Below, one piece after another: positions 32,826 through 41,491 of a stretch of DNA of 64,000 nt; within the stretch, counting starts at the first letter, position 1; every line of letters starts with the position of its first letter. Under the pieces are notes generated by a model that was given only the letters and a program-made list of their open reading frames with translations, had not been told where the DNA came from and ran no database searches. The DNA comes from Oscillospiraceae bacterium. Lineage in GTDB: Bacteria > Bacillota_A > Clostridia > Oscillospirales > Oscillospiraceae. The translations under genes and the position numbers were made by a program. Location of the stretch: positions 62,001 to 126,000 of the forward strand of contig CADADE010000027.1 in the NCBI GenBank assembly GCA_902786615.1, read 5' to 3'.

Positions 32826-34255
32826 CATTCAACAGCCTGACCTTCGCTGTTTTCTTCACGCTGGTGTGCGCCTTTATGGCGCTGACCAATCTGCCCGTCT
32901 TCCGCGCGATGCCGCGGGACAAGCGCTTTCGCATCCGGCATATTATTTTGCTTCTGGCAAGCTATGTGTTCTACGGCTGGTGGAACTGGCGCTGCTGCTT
33001 TCTGATGCTGGGGCTGACGCTCGTGGCCCATGTCTGCGCGCTGCAGATGAAAAAGCCGGGGCGCAAAGCCTCGCTCACGCTCGGCGTGGTGATCCCGCTG
33101 CTGATCCTCGGCGTTTTCAAGTACTATAACTTCTTTGTGGATTCCTTCTGCGCGGTCTTCGGCATTGCGCGGGCGGGCACGCTGCGCATCATCCTGCCGG
33201 TGGGCATCAGCTTTTACACCTTCCAGTCCCTGAGCTACAGCATCGACGTCTACCGCGGCAAGATCGAGGCGGAGCGCGATTTCATCCACACCGCCCTGTA
33301 CATTGCTTTCTTCCCGCAGCTTGTGGCGGGGCCGATCGTCAAGGCCGGGGACTTTCTCCCTCAGCTCCGGCAGGATCGCAACATCTCGCTTCAGAACCTG
33401 GAGCCCGGCGTACAGATCATGCTCTTCGGGCTTTTCAAGAAGATCGTCATCGCCGACAACATCTCCCCCTTCATCGACGCCGTGCACCGGGCCCCGGCCG
33501 CGTACAGCGCGGCGACGCTGATGCTCGCCACATACGCCTACTTTGTCCAGCTCTACTGCGACTTTTCCGGCTACTCGGACATCGCGGTCGGCTGCGCGCG
33601 CTGTCTCGGCTACGATCTGACGCGAAACTTCAATGTCCCTTTCCTCGCCCCCAACGTCAATGAGTTCTGGAAGCGCTGGCACATCAGCCTTTCCAGCTGG
33701 CTGACGGAATACCTCTACTTCCCGCTCGGCGGCAGCCGCAAGGGGGAGGCGAGGACCTATCTCAATATTCTGATCAACATGACCGTCTGCGGCCTCTGGC
33801 ACGGCGCGGCCTGGACCTTCGTGCTCTGGGGCTTTCTGAGCGGCGTGGCCCAGTGCGTCTACCGCTTTACGGCGCCGATCCGCAAAAAGCTTCCGAAATC
33901 CCCGCTGCTCACCGCGCTGAGCATTTTTCTGACCTTCACCTTTATCTGCTTTACCGCGGTCATCTTCCGCGCAAGCGATATCGGCACCGCCTGGAAAATC
34001 ATCGGCTACATCTTCACCGGCCATCAGGGCATCCATTATGTGAGCTTCTGGGGTCTCTTCGGCCTCGCGGTGGTATGGGGCGCGCACATCGTCGCTCTCA
34101 TCCGCTCGAAGCGGCTCGGCCTGCCGCCGACGGGCTTCTACCCCAGCGTGAAGCTCAGCAGCTTCCCCGGTCTGCTGCTGTTCTTTCTTCTCGCGGGGCT
34201 CACTCTCGCCCTCGGCTACACCGGGGAAAGCCCCTTTATTTATTTTCAGTTCTGA
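32822..34255 (+). CDS. MBOAT family O-acyltransferase (AlgI/PatA-like)
   Basis: A 477-residue polytopic membrane protein. MBOAT landmarks are LPVGISFYTFQSLSYSIDVY, FFPQLVAGPIVK, NEFWKRWHISLSSWLTEYLY and the active-site His in GLWHGAAWTFVLWG. It would pass acetyl groups from the cytoplasm to the outside, where the SGNH protein encoded just upstream could place them on the glycan. It is the last gene of the operon; an inverted-repeat element follows. High confidence for family, moderate for substrate. Confidence 0.95.
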   Translation: MTFNSLTFAVFFTLVCAFMALTNLPVFRAMPRDKRFRIRHIILLLASYVFYGWWNWRCCFLMLGLTLVAHVCALQMKKPGRKASLTLGVVIPLLILGVFKYYNFFVDSFCAVFGIARAGTLRIILPVGISFYTFQSLSYSIDVYRGKIEAERDFIHTALYIAFFPQLVAGPIVKAGDFLPQLRQDRNISLQNLEPGVQIMLFGLFKKIVIADNISPFIDAVHRAPAAYSAATLMLATYAYFVQLYCDFSGYSDIAVGCARCLGYDLTRNFNVPFLAPNVNEFWKRWHISLSSWLTEYLYFPLGGSRKGEARTYLNILINMTVCGLWHGAAWTFVLWGFLSGVAQCVYRFTAPIRKKLPKSPLLTALSIFLTFTFICFTAVIFRASDIGTAWKIIGYIFTGHQGIHYVSFWGLFGLAVVWGAHIVALIRSKRLGLPPTGFYPSVKLSSFPGLLLFFLLAGLTLALGYTGESPFIYFQF

Positions 34256-34274
34256 GAAAGGGCTGAATATGCCA

Positions 34275-34540
34275 TCGTCGCAGGCCGCGAGTTTGCGCCC
34301 CCCATTCTTTCTTTTTGGCTCTTGCCCAAAAAGAAAGAATGCGCCGCGCCCGGTGTAAGAAAGAAAAAGGCCGCTGAGACGCGATGTACCGTTTCCGTTA
34401 ATCGGGTCGCAGGGACGATACGCTGTCGCACAGCCGTCCGCGCTTGTCGCTGCGCGCTTCCTTGTCGAAGATTTCCTGCGAGCAATTAAAGCAAGAGGTG
34501 CAGCATAGTTTTGCTGCACCCCCATTATACGTTATTGATT
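34275..34540. repeat. Non-coding element with two strong palindromes
   Basis: The 296-nt gap between the MBOAT and prs genes contains a perfect 16-bp hairpin (CATTCTTTCTTTTTGG, 34303-34318, with 34326-34341, loop CTCTTGC), a middle stretch with no pattern I recognise, and a GGTGCAGCA/TGCTGCACC hairpin (about 34496-34520) just downstream of prs that may end the prs transcript. No protein-coding frame is convincing. I infer an interspersed element, but only one copy is seen here. Confidence 0.5.
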
Positions 34541-34551
34541 TTACAAGCGCG

Positions 34552-35670
34552 TTATTTTTGCGCAGTCTTTTTCTGATACTCTCCCCGGTTGTACAGATCC
34601 ACCATCTGCAGGATGCGTCCGGCGGGCTTGATGAGATCATGGATGGGTTGGCTCCTGTTGAGCGTGTCGATCAGCGCCGCAATGTAGCGATCCATTTTGA
34701 CCGGGAAGTAATAGGATCGCGCGAGAAGCTCCGGCTTCTGATAGACGAGATTGGTCGTGAAAACGCGGTCAAAGTCCCCGGCGGCGAAGGCCCGGTCAAA
34801 CGCTTCCAACCCGGAGGTAAAGAGGCCGAAGGTGGCAAAGAGGAAGACGCGCTTCGCGCCCATCTGCTTGAGCTGCCGCGCGGTGTCCAGGATGCTGCCG
34901 CCGGAGGCGATCATATCGTCCACAATGATGACGTCCTTACCCTCCACAGAGCTCCCGCAGAAGTCGTGGGCGATCACGGGGTTCGTCCCGTCCACAACGC
35001 GCGAATAATCCCGCCGCTTGTAGAACATTCCGATGTTCACGCCGAACAGCGAGGCCAGGAACACCGCCCGCCCCGTTGCGCCCTCATCCGGGGCAATGAA
35101 CATCAGGTGTTCGCTGTCCAGGATCAGATCCTCGTACTCAGTCAGCAGAGCCTGCGTGAGCTGCAGCGCCGGAGAGATGTTCTCCATCGCCTTCAGCGGA
35201 ACCACATTCTGCATTCTGGGATCATGGACGTCGAAGGAGAGCAGATTGTGCACGCCCATGTTCTCAAGCTCACGCAGCATGAGCGCGCAGTCCAGGGATT
35301 CCCTGGTGTTTTTCCTGTGCTGTCTGCCCTCATACAGAAAGGGCATGATCACGTTGATCCTTCCGGCCGTACCGGCGCACGCCGCGATCACCCGCTTCAG
35401 ATCCTGATAGTGATCGTCCGGCGACATGTGGTTTGTCTCGCCGAACATCTGATAGCACAGCGACATATTGCACACGTCCACCAGAATATAGACGTCCCGA
35501 TCGCGCACGGACTCGTGAACCACGCATTTGGCCTCCCCGCTGCTGAAGCGCGGACACTCCACCGGAATCAGGAATTCCTCGCCGTTTCGCCACTCGGACA
35601 GGATGCGGTTGACCCTCTGGCCGATTTTCTCGGCGGAGGGCAGCGCGATCAGTGCGATTTTTCCCTGCAT
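34552..35670 (-). CDS. prs: Ribose-phosphate pyrophosphokinase (clostridial long form)
   Basis: A 372-residue PRPP synthetase-like protein, longer and more divergent than the usual 310-residue enzyme. It keeps the two-domain phosphoribosyltransferase layout: LSFDVHDPRMQNVVPL corresponds to the catalytic flexible region, and DVIIVDDMIASGGSILDTA is the PRPP-binding loop. FLYEGRQHRKNTRES resembles the ATP-binding RQDRK segment. It would make PRPP for purine, pyrimidine and His/Trp synthesis. The ATG at 35670 has GGGAGG upstream. It follows two CorC/HlyC genes in the same direction with a 65-nt gap. Confidence 0.88.
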   Translation of the reverse strand: MQGKIALIALPSAEKIGQRVNRILSEWRNGEEFLIPVECPRFSSGEAKCVVHESVRDRDVYILVDVCNMSLCYQMFGETNHMSPDDHYQDLKRVIAACAGTAGRINVIMPFLYEGRQHRKNTRESLDCALMLRELENMGVHNLLSFDVHDPRMQNVVPLKAMENISPALQLTQALLTEYEDLILDSEHLMFIAPDEGATGRAVFLASLFGVNIGMFYKRRDYSRVVDGTNPVIAHDFCGSSVEGKDVIIVDDMIASGGSILDTARQLKQMGAKRVFLFATFGLFTSGLEAFDRAFAAGDFDRVFTTNLVYQKPELLARSYYFPVKMDRYIAALIDTLNRSQPIHDLIKPAGRILQMVDLYNRGEYQKKTAQK

Positions 35671-35735
35671 GATATTTCCTCCCACTGTGTTCGGGTTCCT
35701 GTGCCGGCGCGAAATACCGGTCAAAGGCATTGTGA

Positions 35736-37013
35736 TCACGATTGTTCTTTTTCTTCCTGCTTCTCCGTGCGCTTGACAAGGACCTTGTCGACCCTTCGGC
35801 CGTCGGACATTTCCAGCACGCTTACATGCAGGTTTTCCCAGTCGAAGCTGTCGCCCACCCTGGGGAAGCCGCCGAAGCGCTCGATGGTCCAGCCGCCGAC
35901 GGTGCTACTCTCAGCCTCGATGCTGTCCTCCGGCAGACCCAGCAGCTCCTCCATCTCATAGAGCATCATGGTGCCGTCCAGCTCATATTCGTCGTCGGTG
36001 CGCTTTACGACGTCGGGCTCCACCTCGTCGTTATCGTCCCAGATGTCGCCCACGATCTGCTCCAGCACATCCTCCATGGACAGCACGCCCAGCGTCCCGC
36101 CGTATTCGTCGGTCACGATGGCAAGGTGCTGTCTCGCGCGGCGAAGCTGGTTCAGGACCGCGGGAAGCTTCATCGTCTTGTAGATGTAGCAGGGCGGCAT
36201 CAGAAGGCCGCGGATATCGGTCTGGCCCTCTTCGGTCAGGGCCTTGAGAAAGCGGTTGAGATAGAGAATGCCGATGATATGGTCGATGCTGCCCTCGTAC
36301 ACGGGCAGGCGGGAGAAGGGGGCTTTGTCGATCTGCTCGAGGATCTTTTCGCGCTCGTCCTCAATGTCGATGGCGACGACGTCCACGCGGGCGGTCATGA
36401 CGTCCAGCGCGGAGATCTCGGAAAAGTCGATGGCGGAGCGCACCAGCTCCGACTGATCCTCGTCCAGGACCTTTTCGTCCTCGGCGGTCTCGATAATGGA
36501 GTGCAGCTCCTCGACCGCCTCCTCGCCGCTCTCGTCCTTTTCTTCCTTGAGCCAGAAGGTCAGCAGCCAGTTGAGCTTGACCACCAGCCAGATCAGCGGC
36601 GTGAGCAGGACGGTCAGGAAATGTACGGGGCGCGCGACACGCAGGGAAAAGCGATTCGCGCTCTTTTTCGCGCAGATTTTCGGGATGGTCTCCCCGAAGA
36701 TGATGATGGTGACGGTCAGAACGGCCGTGCCGACCCAGGTGTATTTGTCGCTCCCGCTCAGCAGGATCACCAGCACCGACACCAGGGACGAGGCCCCGAT
36801 GTTCACAAGGTTGTTGCCGATCAAAATGGCGCTCAGGGCGTTGTCGAAATGATCCAGGATCTTCACGACGATCGCTGCGCGCCGGGAACCCGCGTCACGC
36901 AGGTTTTCCATGCGCAGTCTGTTGCAGGAGGAGAGGGCCATCTCCGACCCGGAGAAGAAGGCCGACAGGCACACCATCACGATAACGCCGACCAGAATCA
37001 GCTCCGCGCTCAT
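35736..37013 (-). CDS. CorC/HlyC-CNNM family protein (DUF21-CBS), second copy
   Basis: A 425-residue membrane protein. The N-terminal DUF21 domain has four helices (MVCLSAFFSGSEMALSSCNR with conserved SGSEMA, NLVNIGASSLVSVLVILL, TIIIFGETIPKICAKK). A CBS pair follows (DVMTARVDVVAIDIEDE, FSRLPVYEGSIDHIIGIL), and a C-terminal CorC_HlyC transporter-associated domain (TVGGWTIERFGGFPRVGDSF). Members are implicated in Mg2+/metal efflux. Its ATG overlaps the stop of a paralogue, so the two arose by tandem duplication and may form a complex. Confidence 0.93.
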   Translation of the reverse strand: MSAELILVGVIVMVCLSAFFSGSEMALSSCNRLRMENLRDAGSRRAAIVVKILDHFDNALSAILIGNNLVNIGASSLVSVLVILLSGSDKYTWVGTAVLTVTIIIFGETIPKICAKKSANRFSLRVARPVHFLTVLLTPLIWLVVKLNWLLTFWLKEEKDESGEEAVEELHSIIETAEDEKVLDEDQSELVRSAIDFSEISALDVMTARVDVVAIDIEDEREKILEQIDKAPFSRLPVYEGSIDHIIGILYLNRFLKALTEEGQTDIRGLLMPPCYIYKTMKLPAVLNQLRRARQHLAIVTDEYGGTLGVLSMEDVLEQIVGDIWDDNDEVEPDVVKRTDDEYELDGTMMLYEMEELLGLPEDSIEAESSTVGGWTIERFGGFPRVGDSFDWENLHVSVLEMSDGRRVDKVLVKRTEKQEEKEQS

Positions 37014-38290
37014 GCCGACTCACCTCCCTCTTCCTCGGGCAGGAGCGTCACACGCAGCTTGAGGATGCGGTTGTGCTCCATGCCGATCACGGTGACGTGC
37101 ACGCGGTGATAGCGGAAATGATCGCCGGGCTGGGGGATGGCTGTGAACTGCTCATAGGCCCACTCGCCCATGAGGGTGTTGATAAGCTCCTCGTTTTCCT
37201 CGGGGTCCTCGTACTCCAGGCGCTCGAACACGTCGCTGACGGATTCGTCCGCGTCCACCTCGAAAACGCCCTTGCTGACCTCGACGATGGGCTCCTCGAC
37301 GATGTCCTCCTCGTCCCAGATCTCGCCCACCAGCTCCTCGAGGATATCCTCCACGGTCACGATGCCGAGCGTGCCGCCGAAATTATCCGTCACGACGGCC
37401 ATGTTGTGCTTCTGCTTGGCCATGACGGGCAGCAGCTCGTCGATCTTGGTGCTCTGATGGACGAAAAGCACCTCGTCAAGCAGGGGACGGGGATTCAGGC
37501 TTTTCCCCTCGCGGAGATAGGCCTTGATGTATTTGCGGATCTGCAGCACGCCGATGATGTTGTCGATGCTGCCCTCATACACGGGCAGGCGGCTGTGGGT
37601 GCAGGCCTTGATGCAGTCCAGGATCTTCTCATGGCTGCTCTGGATATCCAGCGCCACCAGGTCCACGCGGGGCGTGAGGACGTTTTCGACCGTCACCTCC
37701 CCGAACTGAAGCGCGGAGGAGATCAGATCCCCCTGCTCCTCATTGAGGCTGCCCTCCTCGGTCATGTCCTCAATAATATCGTAAAGCTCGTCCTCGGTGA
37801 CGGATTTCTCCGCGTCGCCGGGGGTTTGGCGTGCCGCCCACTGACCGATGGCGGTCAAAACCTTTGAGGCGGGGCGGAAGAGCTTCATGAAAAAGACCAG
37901 CAGGCCCGCCGTGGCAAGAGCCAGCTTGTCGCTGAATTTTTTGGCAATGCTCTTGGGCAGCATTTCTCCGAAGAAAAACACCACGCCCGTGGTGATCAGC
38001 GTGCTGACCGACACTGCGCTCAGTCCCCAGCGGCGCGTGACCGCAAGCGTGACCAGGGCGGCAACGGACAGGTGCGTGATATTGGTGCCGATCAGGATGG
38101 CGCTGATGGCGAGATCGAAGTTATCCAGCACATACAGGGCTTCCTTCGCCCGCATGTCCCCCCGGTCCTCCGCAACGCGCATCCGTGTGCGTGTGGTTGA
38201 GGCAAAGGCTGTCTCGGCCACGGCGAAAAACACCGCGCACAAGAGCAGCAGCAACGCGAAAATGAGTGGCAATCGACTGCCGTCGTCCAT
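37010..38290 (-). CDS. CorC/HlyC-CNNM family protein (DUF21-CBS), first copy
   Basis: A 426-residue paralogue of the downstream gene with the same order: DUF21 (AVFFAVAETAFASTTRTRMR, GVVFFFGEMLPKSIAKK), CBS pair (VLTPRVDLVALDIQSS, HSRLPVYEGSIDNIIGVL) and the C-terminal domain (LMGEWAYEQFTAIPQPGDHF). Likely acts in the cell membrane on metal-ion balance. AAAGGAG stands about 12 nt from the ATG at 38290. It is the first gene of a probable three-gene unit with its paralogue and prs, behind a TTGACG-17-TATACT promoter. Confidence 0.93.
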   Translation of the reverse strand: MDDGSRLPLIFALLLLLCAVFFAVAETAFASTTRTRMRVAEDRGDMRAKEALYVLDNFDLAISAILIGTNITHLSVAALVTLAVTRRWGLSAVSVSTLITTGVVFFFGEMLPKSIAKKFSDKLALATAGLLVFFMKLFRPASKVLTAIGQWAARQTPGDAEKSVTEDELYDIIEDMTEEGSLNEEQGDLISSALQFGEVTVENVLTPRVDLVALDIQSSHEKILDCIKACTHSRLPVYEGSIDNIIGVLQIRKYIKAYLREGKSLNPRPLLDEVLFVHQSTKIDELLPVMAKQKHNMAVVTDNFGGTLGIVTVEDILEELVGEIWDEEDIVEEPIVEVSKGVFEVDADESVSDVFERLEYEDPEENEELINTLMGEWAYEQFTAIPQPGDHFRYHRVHVTVIGMEHNRILKLRVTLLPEEEGGESA

Positions 38291-38329
38291 AAAGGATCAA
38301 CATCTCCTTTGGTTTCAAAATTAATCTAT

Positions 38330-38358
38330 AGTATATCACGGCGTAGAGTGTTCGTCAA
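38330..38358 (-). promoter_or_regulatory. Sigma-A promoter for the CorC/HlyC genes
   Basis: On the minus strand TTGACG, 17-nt spacer, TATACT, 40 nt before the start codon. Confidence 0.75.
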
Positions 38359-38394
38359 TTCCCGGGAGGCGTGATTTTGTGAACCTTTTGCGTC

Positions 38395-38423
38395 TTTTCA
38401 TTCTCCTGCGTCTGTGCTACAAT
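38395..38423 (+). promoter_or_regulatory. Possible promoter for the RlmI-like gene
   Basis: TTTTCA, 17-nt spacer, TACAAT, 30 nt before the start codon. Confidence 0.5.
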
Positions 38424-38453
38424 ACAGAAAAACAGTTTTACGGAGGCACAGCC

Positions 38454-39677
38454 ATGAAGCAGACGCGGGATTATCCGTTCTTTACCGTCACGAAAAAGGG
38501 GACGCGCTGGGTCGAGGGAGGCCACCCTTGGATCTACGCGGAGGAGATTCTTTTCAAAAGCGCGGAGCCGGAAAACGGCGCGCTCGCCGACGCGGTGAGC
38601 GAGAGCGGCAAATACCTCGGCACCGGGCTTTACAGCCGGGACAGCAAGATCGGCCTGCGCCTTGTCTCCCGCAACGCAAACGATCGCTTTGACGCGGCCT
38701 TCTGGCGGCGGCGCATCCAATACGCCTGGGATTACCGCAAGACCGTGCTGGACGAGGCGGATCTTAGCTGCTGCCGCGTGATCTTCGGCGAAGCGGACGG
38801 CTTCCCCGGCCTCACGGTGGACCGCTTCTCCGATCTTCTGGTCACGCAGACGCTCTCCGTCGGTATGGAGCGGCTCAAGGACACGCTCTTTCCCCTGCTG
38901 GTGCAGGTCCTGCGGGAGGACGGGCAGGAGATCCGCGGGATCTTCGAGCGCAACGACGCAGCCATCCGCGCCCTCGAGGGTCTGGAGCAGGGCAAGGGCT
39001 GGTATCCCCTGCCGGGGGAGACGCCGCCGGAGAGCGCCGTGACCGAGATCTGCGAGAATGGCATTTTTTACGCCGTCGATGTCGAAAACGGGCAGAAGAC
39101 CGGCTTCTTCCTGGATCAGAAATACAATCGCCGGGCCGTCATGCGTCTGGCCAGAGGCCGCCGGGTGCTCGACTGCTTCACCCACACCGGCTCCTTCGCC
39201 CTGAACGCCGCCCTCGGCGGGGCAGAGCATGTGACGGCGGTAGACGTGTCCGAGAGCGCCATCGCCATGGCGGAGGCAAACGCCCGCCGAAACGGTTTGG
39301 AGGGGCGGATGGACTTTCTCGCAGCCGATGTATTCGACCTGCTGCCGACACTCAAAAAGGGCGATTACGACTTTATCATCCTCGATCCCCCGGCCTTCAC
39401 CAAATCGCGCAAAACCGCCGGGCGGGCGGAGAAGGGCTACAAGGAGATCAATCTCCGCGCGCTGCGCGCCCTGCCGCGGGGCGGCTACTTTGCCACCGCC
39501 TCGTGCAGCCACTTCATGCCCGCCGCGCAGTTTGAGCGGATGCTGCGCGCGGCGGCGCAGGACGCGGGCGTGGAGCTGCGTCAGATCGAGGCCCGCCAGC
39601 AGGCCCCGGATCACCCGATCCTCTGGAACGTGCCGGAGACGGACTATCTGAAATTTTACCTGTTTCAGGTGGTGTAA
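38454..39677 (+). CDS. RlmI-like rRNA large-subunit methyltransferase
   Basis: A 407-residue class I SAM methyltransferase of the RlmI/YccW type, which methylates a cytosine at C5 in 23S rRNA. The N-terminal PUA-like part has GTRWVEGGHPWIYAEEI; the EEHD-like part has FGEADGFPGLTVDRFSD; the Rossmann core has the SAM loop LDCFTHTGSFALNAALGG, VTAVDVSESAIAMAEANARR and the catalytic DPPAFTKSR, with SCSHFM near the C-terminus holding a Cys. The ATG at 38454 has GGAGG at good spacing. Single-gene unit with a strong terminator. The exact target base is inferred. Confidence 0.9.
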   Translation: MKQTRDYPFFTVTKKGTRWVEGGHPWIYAEEILFKSAEPENGALADAVSESGKYLGTGLYSRDSKIGLRLVSRNANDRFDAAFWRRRIQYAWDYRKTVLDEADLSCCRVIFGEADGFPGLTVDRFSDLLVTQTLSVGMERLKDTLFPLLVQVLREDGQEIRGIFERNDAAIRALEGLEQGKGWYPLPGETPPESAVTEICENGIFYAVDVENGQKTGFFLDQKYNRRAVMRLARGRRVLDCFTHTGSFALNAALGGAEHVTAVDVSESAIAMAEANARRNGLEGRMDFLAADVFDLLPTLKKGDYDFIILDPPAFTKSRKTAGRAEKGYKEINLRALRALPRGGYFATASCSHFMPAAQFERMLRAAAQDAGVELRQIEARQQAPDHPILWNVPETDYLKFYLFQVV

Positions 39678-39694
39678 TCCATATATTGTCAAGC

Positions 39695-39768
39695 GGCGGA
39701 ACTGCCTGCAATCGCTGATTTTTTGGAAAATCAGGAGAGATTGTCAGACAGTTCCGCCTTTATTTTTT
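39695..39768 (+). terminator. Terminator of the RlmI-like gene
   Basis: GGCGGAACTG (39695-39704) pairs with CAGTTCCGCC (39749-39758) with a CTGATTTTTTGGAAAATCAG hairpin inside, followed by TTTATTTTTT. Confidence 0.85.
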
Positions 39769-39819
39769 CCCTGCGCGCACATAATGATTCGTGTGAAAAA
39801 AGCGCGGGAGGAATCCTTT

Positions 39820-40812
39820 ATGAAAAAACTTGTTCTTTCAGGGCTCCTGGCCCTGCTGTTGACGACGGTCGGAGCCCCGGGCGCTTTCGCGCAGGAGCTG
39901 CTGGTGGGCGGGCAGGCCGTGGGCATTCAGATCAGCACCGACGGCGTGATCGTGGCGGGCTTCTGCCCGGTGGAGACGGAATACGGCGCGGTCAATCCCG
40001 CCGAGGCCGCCGGGGTCAGGCCCGGCGATCTGATTTGCGGGGCGGACGGGCAGGCGGTTTCGGACGCGGCAGGGCTGATCGGGGCGCTGGACAGCGCCGG
40101 GGAGGAGATCGAGCTGCAAATCAGGCGCGGGACGCAGGAGCTGCAATTGCCGGTGGCGCCAGTGCCCGGTGAGGACGGACGGCCCATGCTCGGCATCCTT
40201 CTGCGCGACGGGCTGAGCGGCATCGGCACGCTCACCTTCTGCGACCCGGACAGCGGCGTCTTCGGCGCGCTGGGCCACAGCATCAGCGACAGCGAGACCG
40301 GGCTCTCCATTCCCCTGCGGGACGGGAACATTACCGAAGCGCAGATCGTATCCGTGCAGCCCGGCGCGGCGGGCGCGCCCGGAGAGCTCAACGGCGTGTC
40401 CGATCTGTCGCGGGTGCTCGGCGTGGTGGACCGCAACACCGCCGTGGGCATCTTCGGTCAGGCGGGCGTCGCCCTCGGCACCCGCCCGGCCCGGATCGGC
40501 GTCATCACGGCGGGGCCCGCCTCCATCCTCTCCACCGTGGAGGGGAAGGACGCGCGGGAGTACGCCGTGGAGATCAACCGCGTCTACCGCGATTCCGACG
40601 GCACGCACGCCATGTTCAGCGTCACGGACCCGGCGCTGCTGGGGCGCACCGGCGGCATTGTCCAGGGCATGAGCGGCAGCCCCATCCTGCAAAACGGCTG
40701 CCTCGTCGGCGCGGTGACGCATGTCTTTGTCAACGACGCGACGCGCGGCTACGCCGTGAGCATCCAGGACATGCTGCAGGCGGCAGGGCTTGCAGCGGAC
40801 AAGGCGGCGTGA
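39820..40812 (+). CDS. spoIVB: SpoIVB-type serine peptidase (S55), PDZ domain
   Basis: A 330-residue protein like SpoIVB, the forespore-secreted protease that triggers sigma-K activation across the forespore membranes. A signal peptide covers residues 1-24 (SGLLALLLTTVGAPGAFA), a PDZ domain spans about 40-110 (AAGVRPGDLICGADGQAV), and the S55 catalytic part has the His in VFGALGHSISD and the Ser in GIVQGMSGSPILQNG. The ATG at 39820 is supported by GGGAGGA 9 nt upstream. It shows that the organism carries sporulation genes. It is followed by an 11-bp terminator. Confidence 0.92.
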   Translation: MKKLVLSGLLALLLTTVGAPGAFAQELLVGGQAVGIQISTDGVIVAGFCPVETEYGAVNPAEAAGVRPGDLICGADGQAVSDAAGLIGALDSAGEEIELQIRRGTQELQLPVAPVPGEDGRPMLGILLRDGLSGIGTLTFCDPDSGVFGALGHSISDSETGLSIPLRDGNITEAQIVSVQPGAAGAPGELNGVSDLSRVLGVVDRNTAVGIFGQAGVALGTRPARIGVITAGPASILSTVEGKDAREYAVEINRVYRDSDGTHAMFSVTDPALLGRTGGIVQGMSGSPILQNGCLVGAVTHVFVNDATRGYAVSIQDMLQAAGLAADKAA

Positions 40813-40818
40813 GAAACG

Positions 40819-40848
40819 ACAGGGCAGGCTTTCGCCTGCCCTGTTTTT
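40819..40848 (+). terminator. Terminator of spoIVB
   Basis: ACAGGGCAGGC pairs perfectly with GCCTGCCCTGT (11 bp, loop TTTC), followed by TTTT. Confidence 0.93.
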
Positions 40849-40869
40849 GCAAAATTTACATACAACGTA

Positions 40870-40898
40870 TTGCTTTCTCCATACAATCAGCATATAAT
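40870..40898 (+). promoter_or_regulatory. Promoter of toxin-antitoxin module 1
   Basis: TTGCTT, 17-nt spacer, TATAAT, 30 nt before the antitoxin start codon; AGAAAGGAGATGATCCC supplies the RBS. Short palindromic sequence around ACATACAACGTATTG may be part of an operator. Confidence 0.8.
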
Positions 40899-40927
40899 GT
40901 ACCTGATAGCAGAAAGGAGATGATCCC

Positions 40928-41203
40928 ATGGCCGGTTCCACCAATGTCAGCATCCGTATGGACGCCGATCTCAAGGCGCAGGCTGACGCGCTGTTCGGAG
41001 AGCTGGGAATGAACATGTCAACCGCGTTTAACGTTTTTGTCCGTCAGGCCGTGCGGGAGGGCCGCATTCCCTTTGAGATTTCCCTGAATCAGCCCAGCAG
41101 TGAGACAGTCGCCGCCATGCTGGAGGCGGAGAGGATCGCAAAGGACCCGTCCGTAAAAGCTTACACCGATATGGACGCGCTGCTTGCCGAGCTGCGGAAA
41201 TGA
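40928..41203 (+). CDS. RelB/DinJ-family antitoxin (module 1)
   Basis: A 91-residue antitoxin. The N-terminal ribbon-helix-helix part (TNVSIRMDADLKAQADALFG, then MNMSTAFNVFVRQAVREGRIPFEI) matches the RelB/DinJ family; the C-terminal half would wrap the toxin. Such antitoxins repress their own promoter together with the toxin. The stop overlaps the toxin start (ATGA). The module sits between spoIVB and glnA, is followed by its own terminator and is probably mobile on an evolutionary scale. Confidence 0.92.
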   Translation: MAGSTNVSIRMDADLKAQADALFGELGMNMSTAFNVFVRQAVREGRIPFEISLNQPSSETVAAMLEAERIAKDPSVKAYTDMDALLAELRK

Positions 41204-41484
41204 CGAAATATGCCGTAAAATTCACAACGCAGTTTAAGAAAGACTACAAGCTTGCCGTCAAGCGCGGCCTGAAAACAGCGTTGCTGGACGCCGTTATTTC
41301 CGACCTTGCAAACGGCGTTCCCCTGCCGGAAAAGAACAGTGACCATGCACTGGGCGGCAACTGGGTCGGTCACCGGGAATGCCATATTCTCCCGGATTGG
41401 CTGCTGATCTATCGGTTTGACGGGGATGTCCTTGTTCTAACGCTGACCCGCACCGGAACGCACAGCGATCTGTTTGGGAAATAA
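41200..41484 (+). CDS. YafQ-family mRNA interferase toxin (module 1)
   Basis: A 94-residue toxin of the RelE superfamily, YafQ type, which cleaves mRNA on the ribosome. Supporting segments are KFTTQFKKDYKLAVKRG at the start, LPEKNSDHALGGNWVGHRECHI with the conserved H...L.G.w.g.rE.Hi pattern, DWLLIYRF and LTRTGTHSDLFGK, whose last His is the family catalytic residue. The key residues appear intact, so it is likely active. Translationally coupled to its antitoxin. Confidence 0.93.
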   Translation: MTKYAVKFTTQFKKDYKLAVKRGLKTALLDAVISDLANGVPLPEKNSDHALGGNWVGHRECHILPDWLLIYRFDGDVLVLTLTRTGTHSDLFGK

Positions 41485-41491
41485 TCACCAA

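Noticed and set aside
32789..34525. A minus-strand frame of about 578 codons antisense to the MBOAT gene
   Set aside because: Low-complexity Glu/Arg/Ala-rich translation without homology; opposite to a certain gene.
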